A stretch of DNA of 64,000 bases from NCBI RefSeq assembly GCF_035181385.1, contig NZ_JAXCJK010000002.1:248001-312000 (forward strand). Reading direction: 5' to 3'. The notes beneath the pieces were generated by a model. The model saw nothing but the letters and a program-made list of their open reading frames with translations. It did no database searches and was not told where the DNA came from. Shown piece after piece: positions 53,277 through 61,824 of the stretch (the stretch's first letter is position 1; every line of letters begins with the position of its first letter). Both the position numbers and the translations under genes were made by a program. The stretch comes from Moraxella sp035181385. GTDB taxonomy: Bacteria > Pseudomonadota > Gammaproteobacteria > Pseudomonadales > Moraxellaceae.

Positions 53277-54053
53277 ATGCAGGAAAATTTATATAAAAAA
53301 TGCTATGATATGATCAGAACAACTTTTTTTCACTTTGCCATCTTAATGATTATTTTACTGGTCAGCACATATGCCACGCTCATACAGCACGCTCACCAAA
53401 CAACAAGCAATGATGCTCACACACTCATCACAGTAGGCACGGTGCCTGATGCCATCAAAGCCTGCAAGCTACATCAGCCTGCCATCATCATGCTTGATAT
53501 CTCATCAGCCAACCTCTCATGCTTTGCCGATGAATTTAGCAAATGCTATCAACAGACCACTCGTCCCACACTCATCATTCTTAGTCAAACAAAACCGCCT
53601 TCTGAGGAGATTTTAGCATTGGGGATTGGCGGATTTGCTCGTTATGATGACAATCACCTACCACCACTATTGTCGCTAATCACTCACGCACAAAAACCAA
53701 CTTTAGCACAACAATCACCCAATCAACCCACCATCATCACCCATACACATCGTGGTCGTGAGCGAATATTTATTGATGATGTTTTATATTGTCAATCTGA
53801 GCAAAAATACACCAAAATTCATCATAAGCACGGCGTCACTTATATTGACAGTCCCTTAAAATCACTTGCATTGACTTACCCTAGCGATTTTATTCGCATT
53901 CATCGACACACGCTCGCAAGTGTTCGCCACATTCGCCAAATCAGTAATGATGGTACAAAATTAACTCTTTATGGCATGGCAGAACCACTAATCATTTCAA
54001 GACGATGCCTGCCAGCATTACGATTAAGGCTGGCAAATTTGGGTAAAATTTGA
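53277..54053 (+). CDS. AlgR-position LytTR DNA-binding protein with hydrophobic N-terminus and degenerate receiver
   Basis: 259 residues. Residues 158-257 are a LytTR DNA-binding domain (ERIFIDDVLYCQSEQKYTKIHH, YIDSPLKSL, FIRIHRHTLASVRHI). Residues 46-140 resemble a response-regulator receiver, with Asp74 (IIMLDISSA) at the phosphoacceptor position. The first strand and helix with the acidic pair are replaced by a hydrophobic run (about residues 17-37), and the conserved receiver Lys is absent near 120. In pseudomonads algR lies just before hemC-hemD, so this is probably the orthologous locus. Membrane tethering, and control without a kinase, are inferred. The start (ATG 53277 or ATG 53310) lacks a clear ribosome-binding site. 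Confidence 0.75.
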   Translation: MQENLYKKCYDMIRTTFFHFAILMIILLVSTYATLIQHAHQTTSNDAHTLITVGTVPDAIKACKLHQPAIIMLDISSANLSCFADEFSKCYQQTTRPTLIILSQTKPPSEEILALGIGGFARYDDNHLPPLLSLITHAQKPTLAQQSPNQPTIITHTHRGRERIFIDDVLYCQSEQKYTKIHHKHGVTYIDSPLKSLALTYPSDFIRIHRHTLASVRHIRQISNDGTKLTLYGMAEPLIISRRCLPALRLRLANLGKI

Positions 54054-54147
54054 TAAATTTGATGAATCTAAACCAAGCAAAAAGCCATTTGCTCAAATGC
54101 GATTATTGTGGTTAAATACCAACATCACAATCAATAACGAAATCTTT

Positions 54148-55101
54148 ATGAATATTCCAAACACACTGACCATCGCCACTCGTCAAAGCCCTCTAGCTCT
54201 ATGGCAAGCCCATTTTGTTCAAAAAATTCTAGAAAAACTTTATCCTACCATGAAAGTTGAACTGCTAGAAATGGTAACCAAGGGCGATAAGATTCTAGAC
54301 ACACCGCTTGCCAAAATCGGTGGTAAGGGCTTGTTTGTCAAAGAATTAGAAACCGCATTGTATGAAAAGCGAGCCGACATTGCTGTGCATTCATTAAAAG
54401 ATGTGCCAATGGTATTACCAGAGGGTCTGACCCTAGGAGCATACCTTGAACGCCATGCACCAACCGATGCTTTTGTGTCTAACAAATACAAGCACCTAAA
54501 TGACCTACCAAACGGTGCCGTGCTGGGCACATCAAGCCTACGCCGTGAATGCCAAATCGCCCACGCCTACCCAAATCTTACCATTAAGTCTTTGCGTGGC
54601 AATGTTGGCACACGACTGTCCAAACTTGATGATGGTGAATACGACGCAATCATCTTAGCAACCAGCGGACTTGAACGCTTGGGGCTAAACGAGCGTATTT
54701 GCCATGAATTAGACAAAAAACTGAGCTTGCCTGCGGTTGGCCAAGGGGCGTTGGCGATTGAATGCCGAGCAGAGGACAGCACAATTTTAAATTTACTCGC
54801 CCCGCTAAACCACACCGCCACACGCCTGTGCGTTCTTGCTGAACGAGCCATGAACCGCACACTAGAAGGTGGTTGCCAAGTACCGATTGCAGGCTTTGCC
54901 ACCATTGATAGCGATACACTCACTTTGCGTGGGCGAGTTGGTAGCATTGATGGCAAAACCCTGTTAAAAAGCAAAGATAACATCACACTAACCCACACAG
55001 CAGCTGACGAAATTGCAGCCAAAACCTTAGGCGAGAGCCTTGCCAAAGACCTGTTATCAAAGGGTGCAGACACCATTTTAAAAGAAGTTTACAACAGCTG
55101 A
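54148..55101 (+). CDS. hemC: Porphobilinogen deaminase (hydroxymethylbilane synthase)
   Basis: A 317-residue enzyme polymerising four porphobilinogens for heme. Key residues: 'TIATRQSPLALWQAHFV', 'DKILDTPLAKIGGKGLFVKELE', 'AVHSLKDVPM' and the dipyrromethane cofactor cysteine Cys243 in LEGGCQVPIAG. ATG 54148 (MNIPNTLT) is used, as the 17-codon upstream extension is not conserved. It is followed by hemD after 19 bp. Position after the LytTR gene matches algR-hemC in pseudomonads. Confidence 0.95.
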   Translation: MNIPNTLTIATRQSPLALWQAHFVQKILEKLYPTMKVELLEMVTKGDKILDTPLAKIGGKGLFVKELETALYEKRADIAVHSLKDVPMVLPEGLTLGAYLERHAPTDAFVSNKYKHLNDLPNGAVLGTSSLRRECQIAHAYPNLTIKSLRGNVGTRLSKLDDGEYDAIILATSGLERLGLNERICHELDKKLSLPAVGQGALAIECRAEDSTILNLLAPLNHTATRLCVLAERAMNRTLEGGCQVPIAGFATIDSDTLTLRGRVGSIDGKTLLKSKDNITLTHTAADEIAAKTLGESLAKDLLSKGADTILKEVYNS

Positions 55102-55120
55102 TTGCACTGATTTACCGTTC

Positions 55121-55915
55121 ATGACCGCACTATTTATTAACACACGCCCCACACACCGTAGCACTGCCTTAAACGAGCTTGGCAATGTGGCTGGCGTGTG
55201 CGTGGTCAATCTACCCTTGCTTGCCATTTGTAATTTACCCATCAATGAATGCGAGCAAAAAATGATGAACGATTTGCTTGATGGTGCTTATCAAACGCTC
55301 ATCATCACCAGCGTAGAGTCCGCAAAACGAGCGATTGATTATCTAAAAAAAATAGGATATCAACACGCAAATGATTTACCCCAATCATTTTCCACCCCAA
55401 TCATTGCAGTAGGTTCTGCCACCGCAAAAGCATTGCAAGCATTTGGTCTATCAGTCATACTGCCCATCACTGCTAATAATGAGAGCATGCTTGAATTGGC
55501 TGTGATTAATAAACTTCAAAAAGGGGACAAAGTGCTGATTTGGCGTGGTATGGGTGGTCGCAGACTGCTACAAGACACCTTGTCAGCAAAAGGCGTCAAC
55601 ATTGATGCCATCAGGTGGTACAAGCGAGTTACTCCACCAGATTTAAAAGATACTTATCATGCCATCGCCCCACAGCTTGTTCAAGCCCACAATAACAACA
55701 CACCCATTTTCATACTGATTGCCAGTCAAATGGCTTTTGAAAATTGGCAAAATCTTGCTTGTCCTTTTGCCAAAAGTATTCGTTATCTGACCCTAGGCGA
55801 GCGATTGTTTGAGCTGGTAAAAAACACCCAGCCCAACGCCCAAATTTTACTCATTGATGAACTTGGCAAACAGCACATTGAATCAATGATTACCCAAATT
55901 ACCAGCACTTGCTAG
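55121..55915 (+). CDS. hemD: Uroporphyrinogen-III synthase
   Basis: A 264-residue two-domain HemD closing and inverting ring D of hydroxymethylbilane. It is a poorly conserved family; recognisable are 'LFINTRPTHRSTALNEL', 'QTLIITSVESAKRAIDYL', 'IIAVGSATAKALQAFGLSV' and 'KVLIWRGMGGRRLLQDTL'. hemC is 19 bp upstream. A HemX-like partner, present downstream in some relatives, is absent; grpE follows after 135 bp. Confidence 0.9.
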   Translation: MTALFINTRPTHRSTALNELGNVAGVCVVNLPLLAICNLPINECEQKMMNDLLDGAYQTLIITSVESAKRAIDYLKKIGYQHANDLPQSFSTPIIAVGSATAKALQAFGLSVILPITANNESMLELAVINKLQKGDKVLIWRGMGGRRLLQDTLSAKGVNIDAIRWYKRVTPPDLKDTYHAIAPQLVQAHNNNTPIFILIASQMAFENWQNLACPFAKSIRYLTLGERLFELVKNTQPNAQILLIDELGKQHIESMITQITSTC

Positions 55916-55979
55916 GCGCCACCTACCCACCAGAATTATCTCCTTTACTCATTTTTTTCAGCATTTTGTGTCATATCTC

Positions 55980-56010
55980 CCCTTGAAAAACCATGAAAAG
56001 TCTTTATCAA
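55980..56010 (+). promoter_or_regulatory. Possible heat-shock promoter upstream of grpE
   Basis: CCCTTGAAAA (55980-55989) matches the sigma-32 -35 consensus. The same 10-mer occurs before dnaK at 56717. A CCCCAT-type -10 is not obvious, so the assignment is weak for the -10 half. Confidence 0.4.
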
Positions 56011-56050
56011 GATAAGGATTTTTTGTTTTTATTGATAAGGTGGAAAAACC

Positions 56051-56572
56051 ATGACTGACGCAACCCAAAACGAGACCATCGCACCACAAGAAACCGCAGA
56101 AACGGCGACACAAGAGACCTGCGAGATGACCACAAAAATTGCTCAACTAGAAGCTGAGATTAAAGAGGCAAAAGAGGTGGCGGCACGAGCCAACGCTGAA
56201 AGCTACAATGCTCAACGCCGCATGGAACAAGAAACTGAAAAAGCCAAAAAATTTGCCTTGCAAAAATTTGCCAAAGAATTGCTTGATGTGGTGGACAACC
56301 TAGAAAGAGGATTGGCCGCCAGCGAGCAAACAGGTGCAGACGAAAGTGTGCTTGAAGGCTTGCGTCTAACACATAAATCGCTACTGTCAGTATTAGAACG
56401 CAATGGCGTGGTCGCAGTAGGCGAAGTGGGTGAAGCATTCAACCCTGACCTACATGAGGCAGTCGGTATTTTTCCTAATGCAGACAAAGATGTCATCGGA
56501 CAAGTTTTGCAAAAAGGTTATATGCTAAACGAGCGTTCCATTCGCCCTGCGATGGTGCTTGTCGGAGCGTGA
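56051..56572 (+). CDS. grpE: Nucleotide exchange factor GrpE
   Basis: A 173-residue GrpE that releases ADP from DnaK. A polar start with many Thr/Glu is followed by the coiled-coil dimer stalk 'KIAQLEAEIKEAKEVAARANAESYNAQRRMEQE' and the family motif 'FAKELLDVVDNLERGLAAS', then the beta wing ending 'QVLQKGYMLNERSIRPAMVLVGA'. GrpE precedes dnaK by 265 bp, which contains its own heat-shock-like element, so the two may be expressed separately. Confidence 0.95.
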   Translation: MTDATQNETIAPQETAETATQETCEMTTKIAQLEAEIKEAKEVAARANAESYNAQRRMEQETEKAKKFALQKFAKELLDVVDNLERGLAASEQTGADESVLEGLRLTHKSLLSVLERNGVVAVGEVGEAFNPDLHEAVGIFPNADKDVIGQVLQKGYMLNERSIRPAMVLVGA

Positions 56573-56716
56573 TTGTGGGTGCTTAGATACATCTGATTAA
56601 GATATCCTATCTGGACCGACTTGCAATCAAAACTTAAAGCTTTGTGGATTTTATTTTAAATTTCAATGACTTAAAACAAAGTTTTTTATAAAAAAATTTA
56701 AAATTTGTCAAATTTT

Positions 56717-56750
56717 CCCTTGAAAATCAAAATTTGACACAAATATAGCA
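56717..56750 (+). promoter_or_regulatory. Possible heat-shock promoter upstream of dnaK
   Basis: CCCTTGAAAA (56717-56726) repeats the element before grpE. About 10 bp further lies TTGACACAAATATAG. The leader to the dnaK ATG is 88 bp, AT-rich, with the ribosome-binding site CGGAGAATAATT. The region 56573-56837 contains no other feature I can name. Confidence 0.4.
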
Positions 56751-56837
56751 GACAAGTTTGGCAAAACACAGATTTTTTAAAAGATTTAAAATTATCTAAT
56801 TTGCTAAAAAATTAACCAAACAAATCGGAGAATAATT

Positions 56838-58748
56838 ATGGGTAAAGTAATTGGTATTGACTTAGGTACAACCAACTCATGCGTTGCCGTTCTAGAAAAT
56901 GGCAATGTTAAAGTCATCGAAAATGCAGAAGGTGCACGCACCACACCATCTATTGTCGCCTTTAAAGACGGTGAGACTTTGGTTGGTCAATCAGCCAAAC
57001 GCCAAGCGGTAACCAACCCACAAAACACGCTATTTGCTGTCAAACGCCTGATTGGTCGTCGCTATGATGAGCAAGCAGTACAAAAAGACATTGGTCTTGT
57101 GCCTTATAAAATCGTCAAAGCAGACAATGGCGATGCTTGGGTAGAAGCGGGCGACAAAAAACAAGCACCGCCACAAATCTCGGCAGAAGTTTTGAAAAAA
57201 ATGAAGAAGACCGCCGAAGATTACTTAGGAGAGCCTGTTACCGAAGCTGTTGTTACAGTACCAGCCTACTTTAACGACAGCCAACGCCAAGCCACAAAAG
57301 ACGCAGGTCGTATTGCAGGGCTTGATGTCAAGCGTATCATCAACGAACCAACCGCTGCTGCCCTTGCTTTTGGTCTTGACAAAAAAGAAGGTGACCGCAC
57401 AATTGCTGTCTACGACCTAGGTGGCGGTACTTTTGATGTGTCTATCATCGAGATTGCTGATGTAGATGGCGAGCAACAGTTTGAAGTACTTTCAACCAAT
57501 GGTGACACTTTCTTAGGCGGTGAGGATTTTGATATTGCTTTGATTGACTATCTGGTCGAAGAATTTAAAAAAGAGCAAAATGTCAATCTAAAAGGCGATC
57601 CGCTAGCCATGCAACGCCTAAAAGAAGCTGCTGAAAAGGCCAAGATTGAACTGTCAAGCTCAACCTCTACTGAAGTAAACTTACCGTACATCACTGCCGA
57701 TGCGACAGGTCCTAAGCACTTGGTGATCAACATCAGCCGTGCCAAACTAGAGGCCCTGACCGAAGAGCTAGTGGCTCGTACCATCGCTCCATGCAAAATC
57801 GCTCTAGAAGATGCAGGCTTGTCAGCATCTGACATTGACGATGTGATTTTGGTGGGTGGTCAAAGCCGTATGCCATTGGTTCAGCAAAAAGTACAAGACT
57901 TCTTTGGCAAAGAGCCTCGTAAAGATGTCAACCCTGACGAAGCTGTCGCCATCGGTGCTGCCATTCAAGGTGCCGTGTTGGCTGGTGATAAAAAAGATGT
58001 CTTGCTACTAGATGTAACTCCGCTAACCTTGGGTATTGAAACCATGGGTGGCGTGATGACTGCCATTATTGAGAAAAACACCATGATTCCTACCAAAAAA
58101 TCACAAGTGTTTTCAACAGCGGCCGACAATCAGCCTGCGGTATCCATTCAAGTTTATCAAGGTGAGCGTAAGATTGCCAACCAAAACAAACTGCTTGGCA
58201 ACTTTGATCTGACTGACATTCCGCCAGCACCAAGAGGCGTACCACAAATTGAGGTTACCTTTGACATTAACGCTGACGGCATTATGAATATCTCGGCTCG
58301 TGATAAAGGCACAGGCAAATCACAATCCATTCAAATCAAAGCAGACAGCGGTCTGTCTGAAGAAGAGATTGAGCAAATGGTGCGTGATGCTGAGGCGAAT
58401 GCTGAGGCGGATAAGAAATTTGCCGAGCTGGCAAACGCCCGTAACGAGGCTGACGGTCGCATTGGTGCGGTGCAAAAAGCACTAAAAGACAACGCCGATA
58501 AAGCCACTGGCGAAGAAAAACAAGCGGTTGAAACAGCCATCAGTGAGCTAGAACTTGCCACCAAAGAAGACGATGTGGAGGCAATCAAATCCAAGATAGA
58601 AGCTCTTGACAATGCTTTCTTGCCAATTGGTACAAAGATTTATAGTCAAGAAAGCGGTGCAAGTGCTGAACAGGCCCAACAAGCTCAACAACCTGCTGAT
58701 GACGGCGTAGTGGATGCTGAATTCACCGAAGTCAAAGATGACAAGTAA
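56838..58748 (+). CDS. dnaK: Chaperone protein DnaK (Hsp70)
   Basis: A 636-residue Hsp70. Signatures: 'IGIDLGTTNSCVAV', 'VYDLGGGTFDVSI' and 'VILVGGQSRMPLVQ'. The substrate domain starts near 390 (LLLDVTPLTLGIETMGGV), and the acidic end is 'DGVVDAEFTEVKDDK' after an alanine-glutamine-rich stretch. It works with GrpE (upstream) and a DnaJ that is not adjacent here. A terminator and then the leftward tbpBA operon follow. Confidence 0.97.
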   Translation: MGKVIGIDLGTTNSCVAVLENGNVKVIENAEGARTTPSIVAFKDGETLVGQSAKRQAVTNPQNTLFAVKRLIGRRYDEQAVQKDIGLVPYKIVKADNGDAWVEAGDKKQAPPQISAEVLKKMKKTAEDYLGEPVTEAVVTVPAYFNDSQRQATKDAGRIAGLDVKRIINEPTAAALAFGLDKKEGDRTIAVYDLGGGTFDVSIIEIADVDGEQQFEVLSTNGDTFLGGEDFDIALIDYLVEEFKKEQNVNLKGDPLAMQRLKEAAEKAKIELSSSTSTEVNLPYITADATGPKHLVINISRAKLEALTEELVARTIAPCKIALEDAGLSASDIDDVILVGGQSRMPLVQQKVQDFFGKEPRKDVNPDEAVAIGAAIQGAVLAGDKKDVLLLDVTPLTLGIETMGGVMTAIIEKNTMIPTKKSQVFSTAADNQPAVSIQVYQGERKIANQNKLLGNFDLTDIPPAPRGVPQIEVTFDINADGIMNISARDKGTGKSQSIQIKADSGLSEEEIEQMVRDAEANAEADKKFAELANARNEADGRIGAVQKALKDNADKATGEEKQAVETAISELELATKEDDVEAIKSKIEALDNAFLPIGTKIYSQESGASAEQAQQAQQPADDGVVDAEFTEVKDDK

Positions 58749-58770
58749 TCTTTAAGGCGGATTAATAAAA

Positions 58771-58803
58771 AAATAAGCTCCCATAAAGGGGGCTTATTTT
58801 TAT
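58771..58803 (+). terminator. dnaK terminator
   Basis: AAATAAGCTCCC (58771-58782) pairs with GGGGGCTTATTT (58788-58799) with one G-T wobble, then TTTAT. Confidence 0.85.
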
Positions 58804-58820
58804 CAATCTTACAAATTTTT

Positions 58821-58891
58821 AAAAACCGTGCAAATCATGGTTTTTTTGATTTTATGAATCAGTCGCACTCCGCTTAGCGTGCGACCGATTC
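58821..58891 (-). terminator. tbpA terminator region (two hairpins)
   Basis: GAATC-A-GTCGCAC (58856-58868) pairs with GTGCGAC-C-GATTC (58879-58891), 18 bp past the tbpA stop. Further left, AAAAACC (58821-58827) and GGTTTTT (58839-58845) form a second stem with a T run on the leftward strand. Confidence 0.7.
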
Positions 58892-58908
58892 AAATGATGA
58901 TTTTTATT

Positions 58909-61731
58909 TTAAAATTTCATCTCCAAAGACACGGTGTAATTACGACCTGGTGCAGCATATCGGACATGATTTGTCCCAGTATCCTGATTGACCGCATTAA
59001 TAGACGACTGACGCAAACTCTCCCAAGTGCTGTACTTGTAGTTCATCAAATTATGTATACCCGCTCGGACAGTAATATTTTTGTGAGGCATGAAATAGCC
59101 TATCAAATCATGCGTATACCAACTACGAGAGCCTTTATTAGGAATGGCCAACGCAATATTGCTACCATAGTAAGCAGAACCAGTCAGTTCATCGGCATTT
59201 TTGGCCATAGAGTAGGTAAGGCTATGATTAAAACCCCATTGGCCATCAGGAGCGTCATAACCAACCCCTACCACCATTCGAGCAGGTTGAATGGCATCTA
59301 AAATTGGATCGGTGGTCAATGTAAAGCCTTTGTGAATATGACGGTCTTTAACTTTAATATGATTATACGCAATATTAGAATATAGCCCATCAGGCAGTCT
59401 ATCAGATACGCCATACCAATCAATCTTACCCAGCACATTAACACCCTCCAAAAGAAGATTTTGGATATTATAATAATCACTGATCAGCACCCCATCTTTT
59501 TTATCCCCTTTGGCAATTAGGTCCTTGTATTTATTGGTAAAATAGCTGGCTTCAAGTGTACCAAGCCGTCCTGACACGCCCACACCAAACTCATGGTTGG
59601 TAGATTTTTCAGGACGAGGAGCTACACGGCTTTTATAATCCTTATCGGTAAGTGCGTTATCTTTTCCAGATGCACCCGTACGAATGCCATACATTTCATA
59701 AAAAGCAGGCACTCTAAATCCGTTTGAATAGCGATAAGACAATGCTAAATAGTCCGTTGGGCGTACTGTCAATCCTGCATTGTACGACCAGTTTTTATAG
59801 TTACCCACCGCTGTCCATTCATCATCTGAGCGAAATTGGTATGTATCATGTCGAAGACCTAAGCCCAAATCCACCTTGTCGCCAATTTGTATATGATCTT
59901 TAAGTGCCCAAAAAGCATTTTTTCCTGTAATGACACGAGCCTGACAGCTGTTATTATCAGCACTGTTTGCATTACAAGCGGTACCCGACTGCATGGCAAC
60001 TGGCAAACGCTCATACACCCAAGGAGTAATGCCAGTCGCTGCGTGTTTAGCTCCTTTATATAGGGTTTTATATCCGCCCGAAACATAGTTAAACGACAAT
60101 GCCCCACGATCCAGCACAGATTTAAGATCGCTCACACCAATCAAAGCACCCACATGATGCTTACTTTTGGCAATCTCAAATCTTTTTTCAAGCTTGGTTT
60201 GTGCCAGCGTGATACGTTCTTGATATTTATTATGTTCCTTGCCTGACCATGACCAAGGCTTATCTAGGCTTGCTTGGCAACGACCCAGATTAGGATAGTC
60301 ATTACAACGCATCAAATGCACTGTACTGTCCAAATTTACCACTTGATTATCCAGACTCACCGTTGCTTTATCAAGAAGTCCTTGTTGGTTTGGATTGGTA
60401 AACTGATACGACAAACCAAAACGATTTTTTTGATGCACTTCGTCAAAAAATCGTGTGTTACTATATCTGGCACCGTATTTACCAGTATTACCAGCATCAA
60501 ATACCAAACCGCTTAACGGATTGTTAATATCATCAGGAATACCCAAATTACCACCCAGAGTTAAAGACTTAACACCATGACTATCCTTGGTGTAATAAGC
60601 GGGTAGGGTCATGTCTTGGATATTATAGTACTGTTTGGTATGCTCAATGACCGTCCACAAACGATGGGCATCATCAATACTATAGCCCGCCTTATAAAAA
60701 ATAGATTTGCTTTTATAATCCATCGGATTGGCATGAACACGGTCACGCCCTGTATATTCTTTGGTGTTGGCAGTTTTTGTAGGATAAAGCGTACGATCAG
60801 CCTGAGCCTGCTCTTCGTCGGTTAATATGGGTGTGGTACGCACCGACAATGTGCTACGATTGACCTCAGCAGAAGGCAAAGGTAGGCAATCTAGCGTTGG
60901 ACAATCATTCTTAACCAAATAATAAGCATTGCTGTAAGTGTTAGGCTGACTACTGATTAAATCATAACGATTAAAATAACCCACCAACGGCTGATAGCTA
61001 TGCTGTTTGGCATCAATGTCGCTATGGCTAAGAGTTTGCTTACCCTCTCTGTGCGTATAAATCAAGATACTATCAAATTTATCGGCCTTAAACGCCCCTG
61101 CTATTGATTGCGTCCACTGATCATTTTTGCTACTATAAGCACTCTTACTGTCCAACCCCCAATTTTTTCCCTGCTTGATGACATCAAAAGCATCTTTGGT
61201 GACAAAACCCACTGCACCACCCAAAGCTCCGCTACCATATTCAGCAGAACTAGCCCCTTTACTTAGCTCAATATTTTTAATGTTTTCATATTCAACTTCG
61301 TTAATAGCACCGCCACCTGCTTGGGTTTTTAATGCCACATAGGATTGAGCCTGATTTAATCCATCTACCATAATTGCAACACGGTTTTTATCTACACCCC
61401 GTATCGCATAGCCTGAGGTTGCACCACGACCTTGCTCCACCACAGAAATACCAGGGTCATAGCGAGTCAGATCACGAATACCAAGTACCAAATCTTTATC
61501 TATGTCGGTGGCGCGTTTTACCACCTTGCCCAAACCTGTAATCTCATTAGTCTTGCGTGTTGCTTTTTTTTGCGAGACAATGTCAATATTTTCAAGAACA
61601 ACAACAGGCTCAATATTGGCATTGTTAGCACTACTGATATTATTGGTATTTTGCTCTTGGGCCCAAGCTGAGTTGCCAAATAATGCCAAACTGACTGCCG
61701 AAAATAATAAATTGTATTTATACTGGTGCAT
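58909..61731 (-). CDS. tbpA: TonB-dependent transferrin/lactoferrin receptor, TbpA-like
   Basis: A 940-residue outer-membrane receptor that takes iron from host transferrin (or lactoferrin) using TonB. Signal peptide residues 1-25 end NSAWA, a TonB box-like 'VVLENIDIVSQ' follows, and the plug contains 'LTRYDPGISVVEQGRG' and 'YAIRGVDKNRVAIMVDG', matching TbpA/LbpA. A 22-strand barrel ends in the terminal Phe (LEMKF). Cysteine pairs in loops (CPTLDC, CNDYPNLGRC) fit the family. It is shorter than M. catarrhalis TbpA (about 1,070) and closer to Neisseria (about 910-940). TbpA versus LbpA is not settled by the receptor alone. Confidence 0.85.
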   Translation of the reverse strand: MHQYKYNLLFSAVSLALFGNSAWAQEQNTNNISSANNANIEPVVVLENIDIVSQKKATRKTNEITGLGKVVKRATDIDKDLVLGIRDLTRYDPGISVVEQGRGATSGYAIRGVDKNRVAIMVDGLNQAQSYVALKTQAGGGAINEVEYENIKNIELSKGASSAEYGSGALGGAVGFVTKDAFDVIKQGKNWGLDSKSAYSSKNDQWTQSIAGAFKADKFDSILIYTHREGKQTLSHSDIDAKQHSYQPLVGYFNRYDLISSQPNTYSNAYYLVKNDCPTLDCLPLPSAEVNRSTLSVRTTPILTDEEQAQADRTLYPTKTANTKEYTGRDRVHANPMDYKSKSIFYKAGYSIDDAHRLWTVIEHTKQYYNIQDMTLPAYYTKDSHGVKSLTLGGNLGIPDDINNPLSGLVFDAGNTGKYGARYSNTRFFDEVHQKNRFGLSYQFTNPNQQGLLDKATVSLDNQVVNLDSTVHLMRCNDYPNLGRCQASLDKPWSWSGKEHNKYQERITLAQTKLEKRFEIAKSKHHVGALIGVSDLKSVLDRGALSFNYVSGGYKTLYKGAKHAATGITPWVYERLPVAMQSGTACNANSADNNSCQARVITGKNAFWALKDHIQIGDKVDLGLGLRHDTYQFRSDDEWTAVGNYKNWSYNAGLTVRPTDYLALSYRYSNGFRVPAFYEMYGIRTGASGKDNALTDKDYKSRVAPRPEKSTNHEFGVGVSGRLGTLEASYFTNKYKDLIAKGDKKDGVLISDYYNIQNLLLEGVNVLGKIDWYGVSDRLPDGLYSNIAYNHIKVKDRHIHKGFTLTTDPILDAIQPARMVVGVGYDAPDGQWGFNHSLTYSMAKNADELTGSAYYGSNIALAIPNKGSRSWYTHDLIGYFMPHKNITVRAGIHNLMNYKYSTWESLRQSSINAVNQDTGTNHVRYAAPGRNYTVSLEMKF

Positions 61732-61759
61732 ATTTTTTCCTATTGCTAGATTAAATTTA

Positions 61760-61786
61760 GACTAGATACCTAATTGATATCTAGTC
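61760..61786 (-). promoter_or_regulatory. Intercistronic hairpin between tbpB and tbpA
   Basis: GACTAGATA (61760-61768) and TATCTAGTC (61778-61786) form a perfect 9-bp stem in the 93-bp gap. There is no T run, so partial attenuation or protection of the upstream tbpB mRNA is more likely than full termination. Confidence 0.55.
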
Positions 61787-61824
61787 CAATGGTTTTTTAC
61801 AAATTCAGTGATTGGTATTGATAT

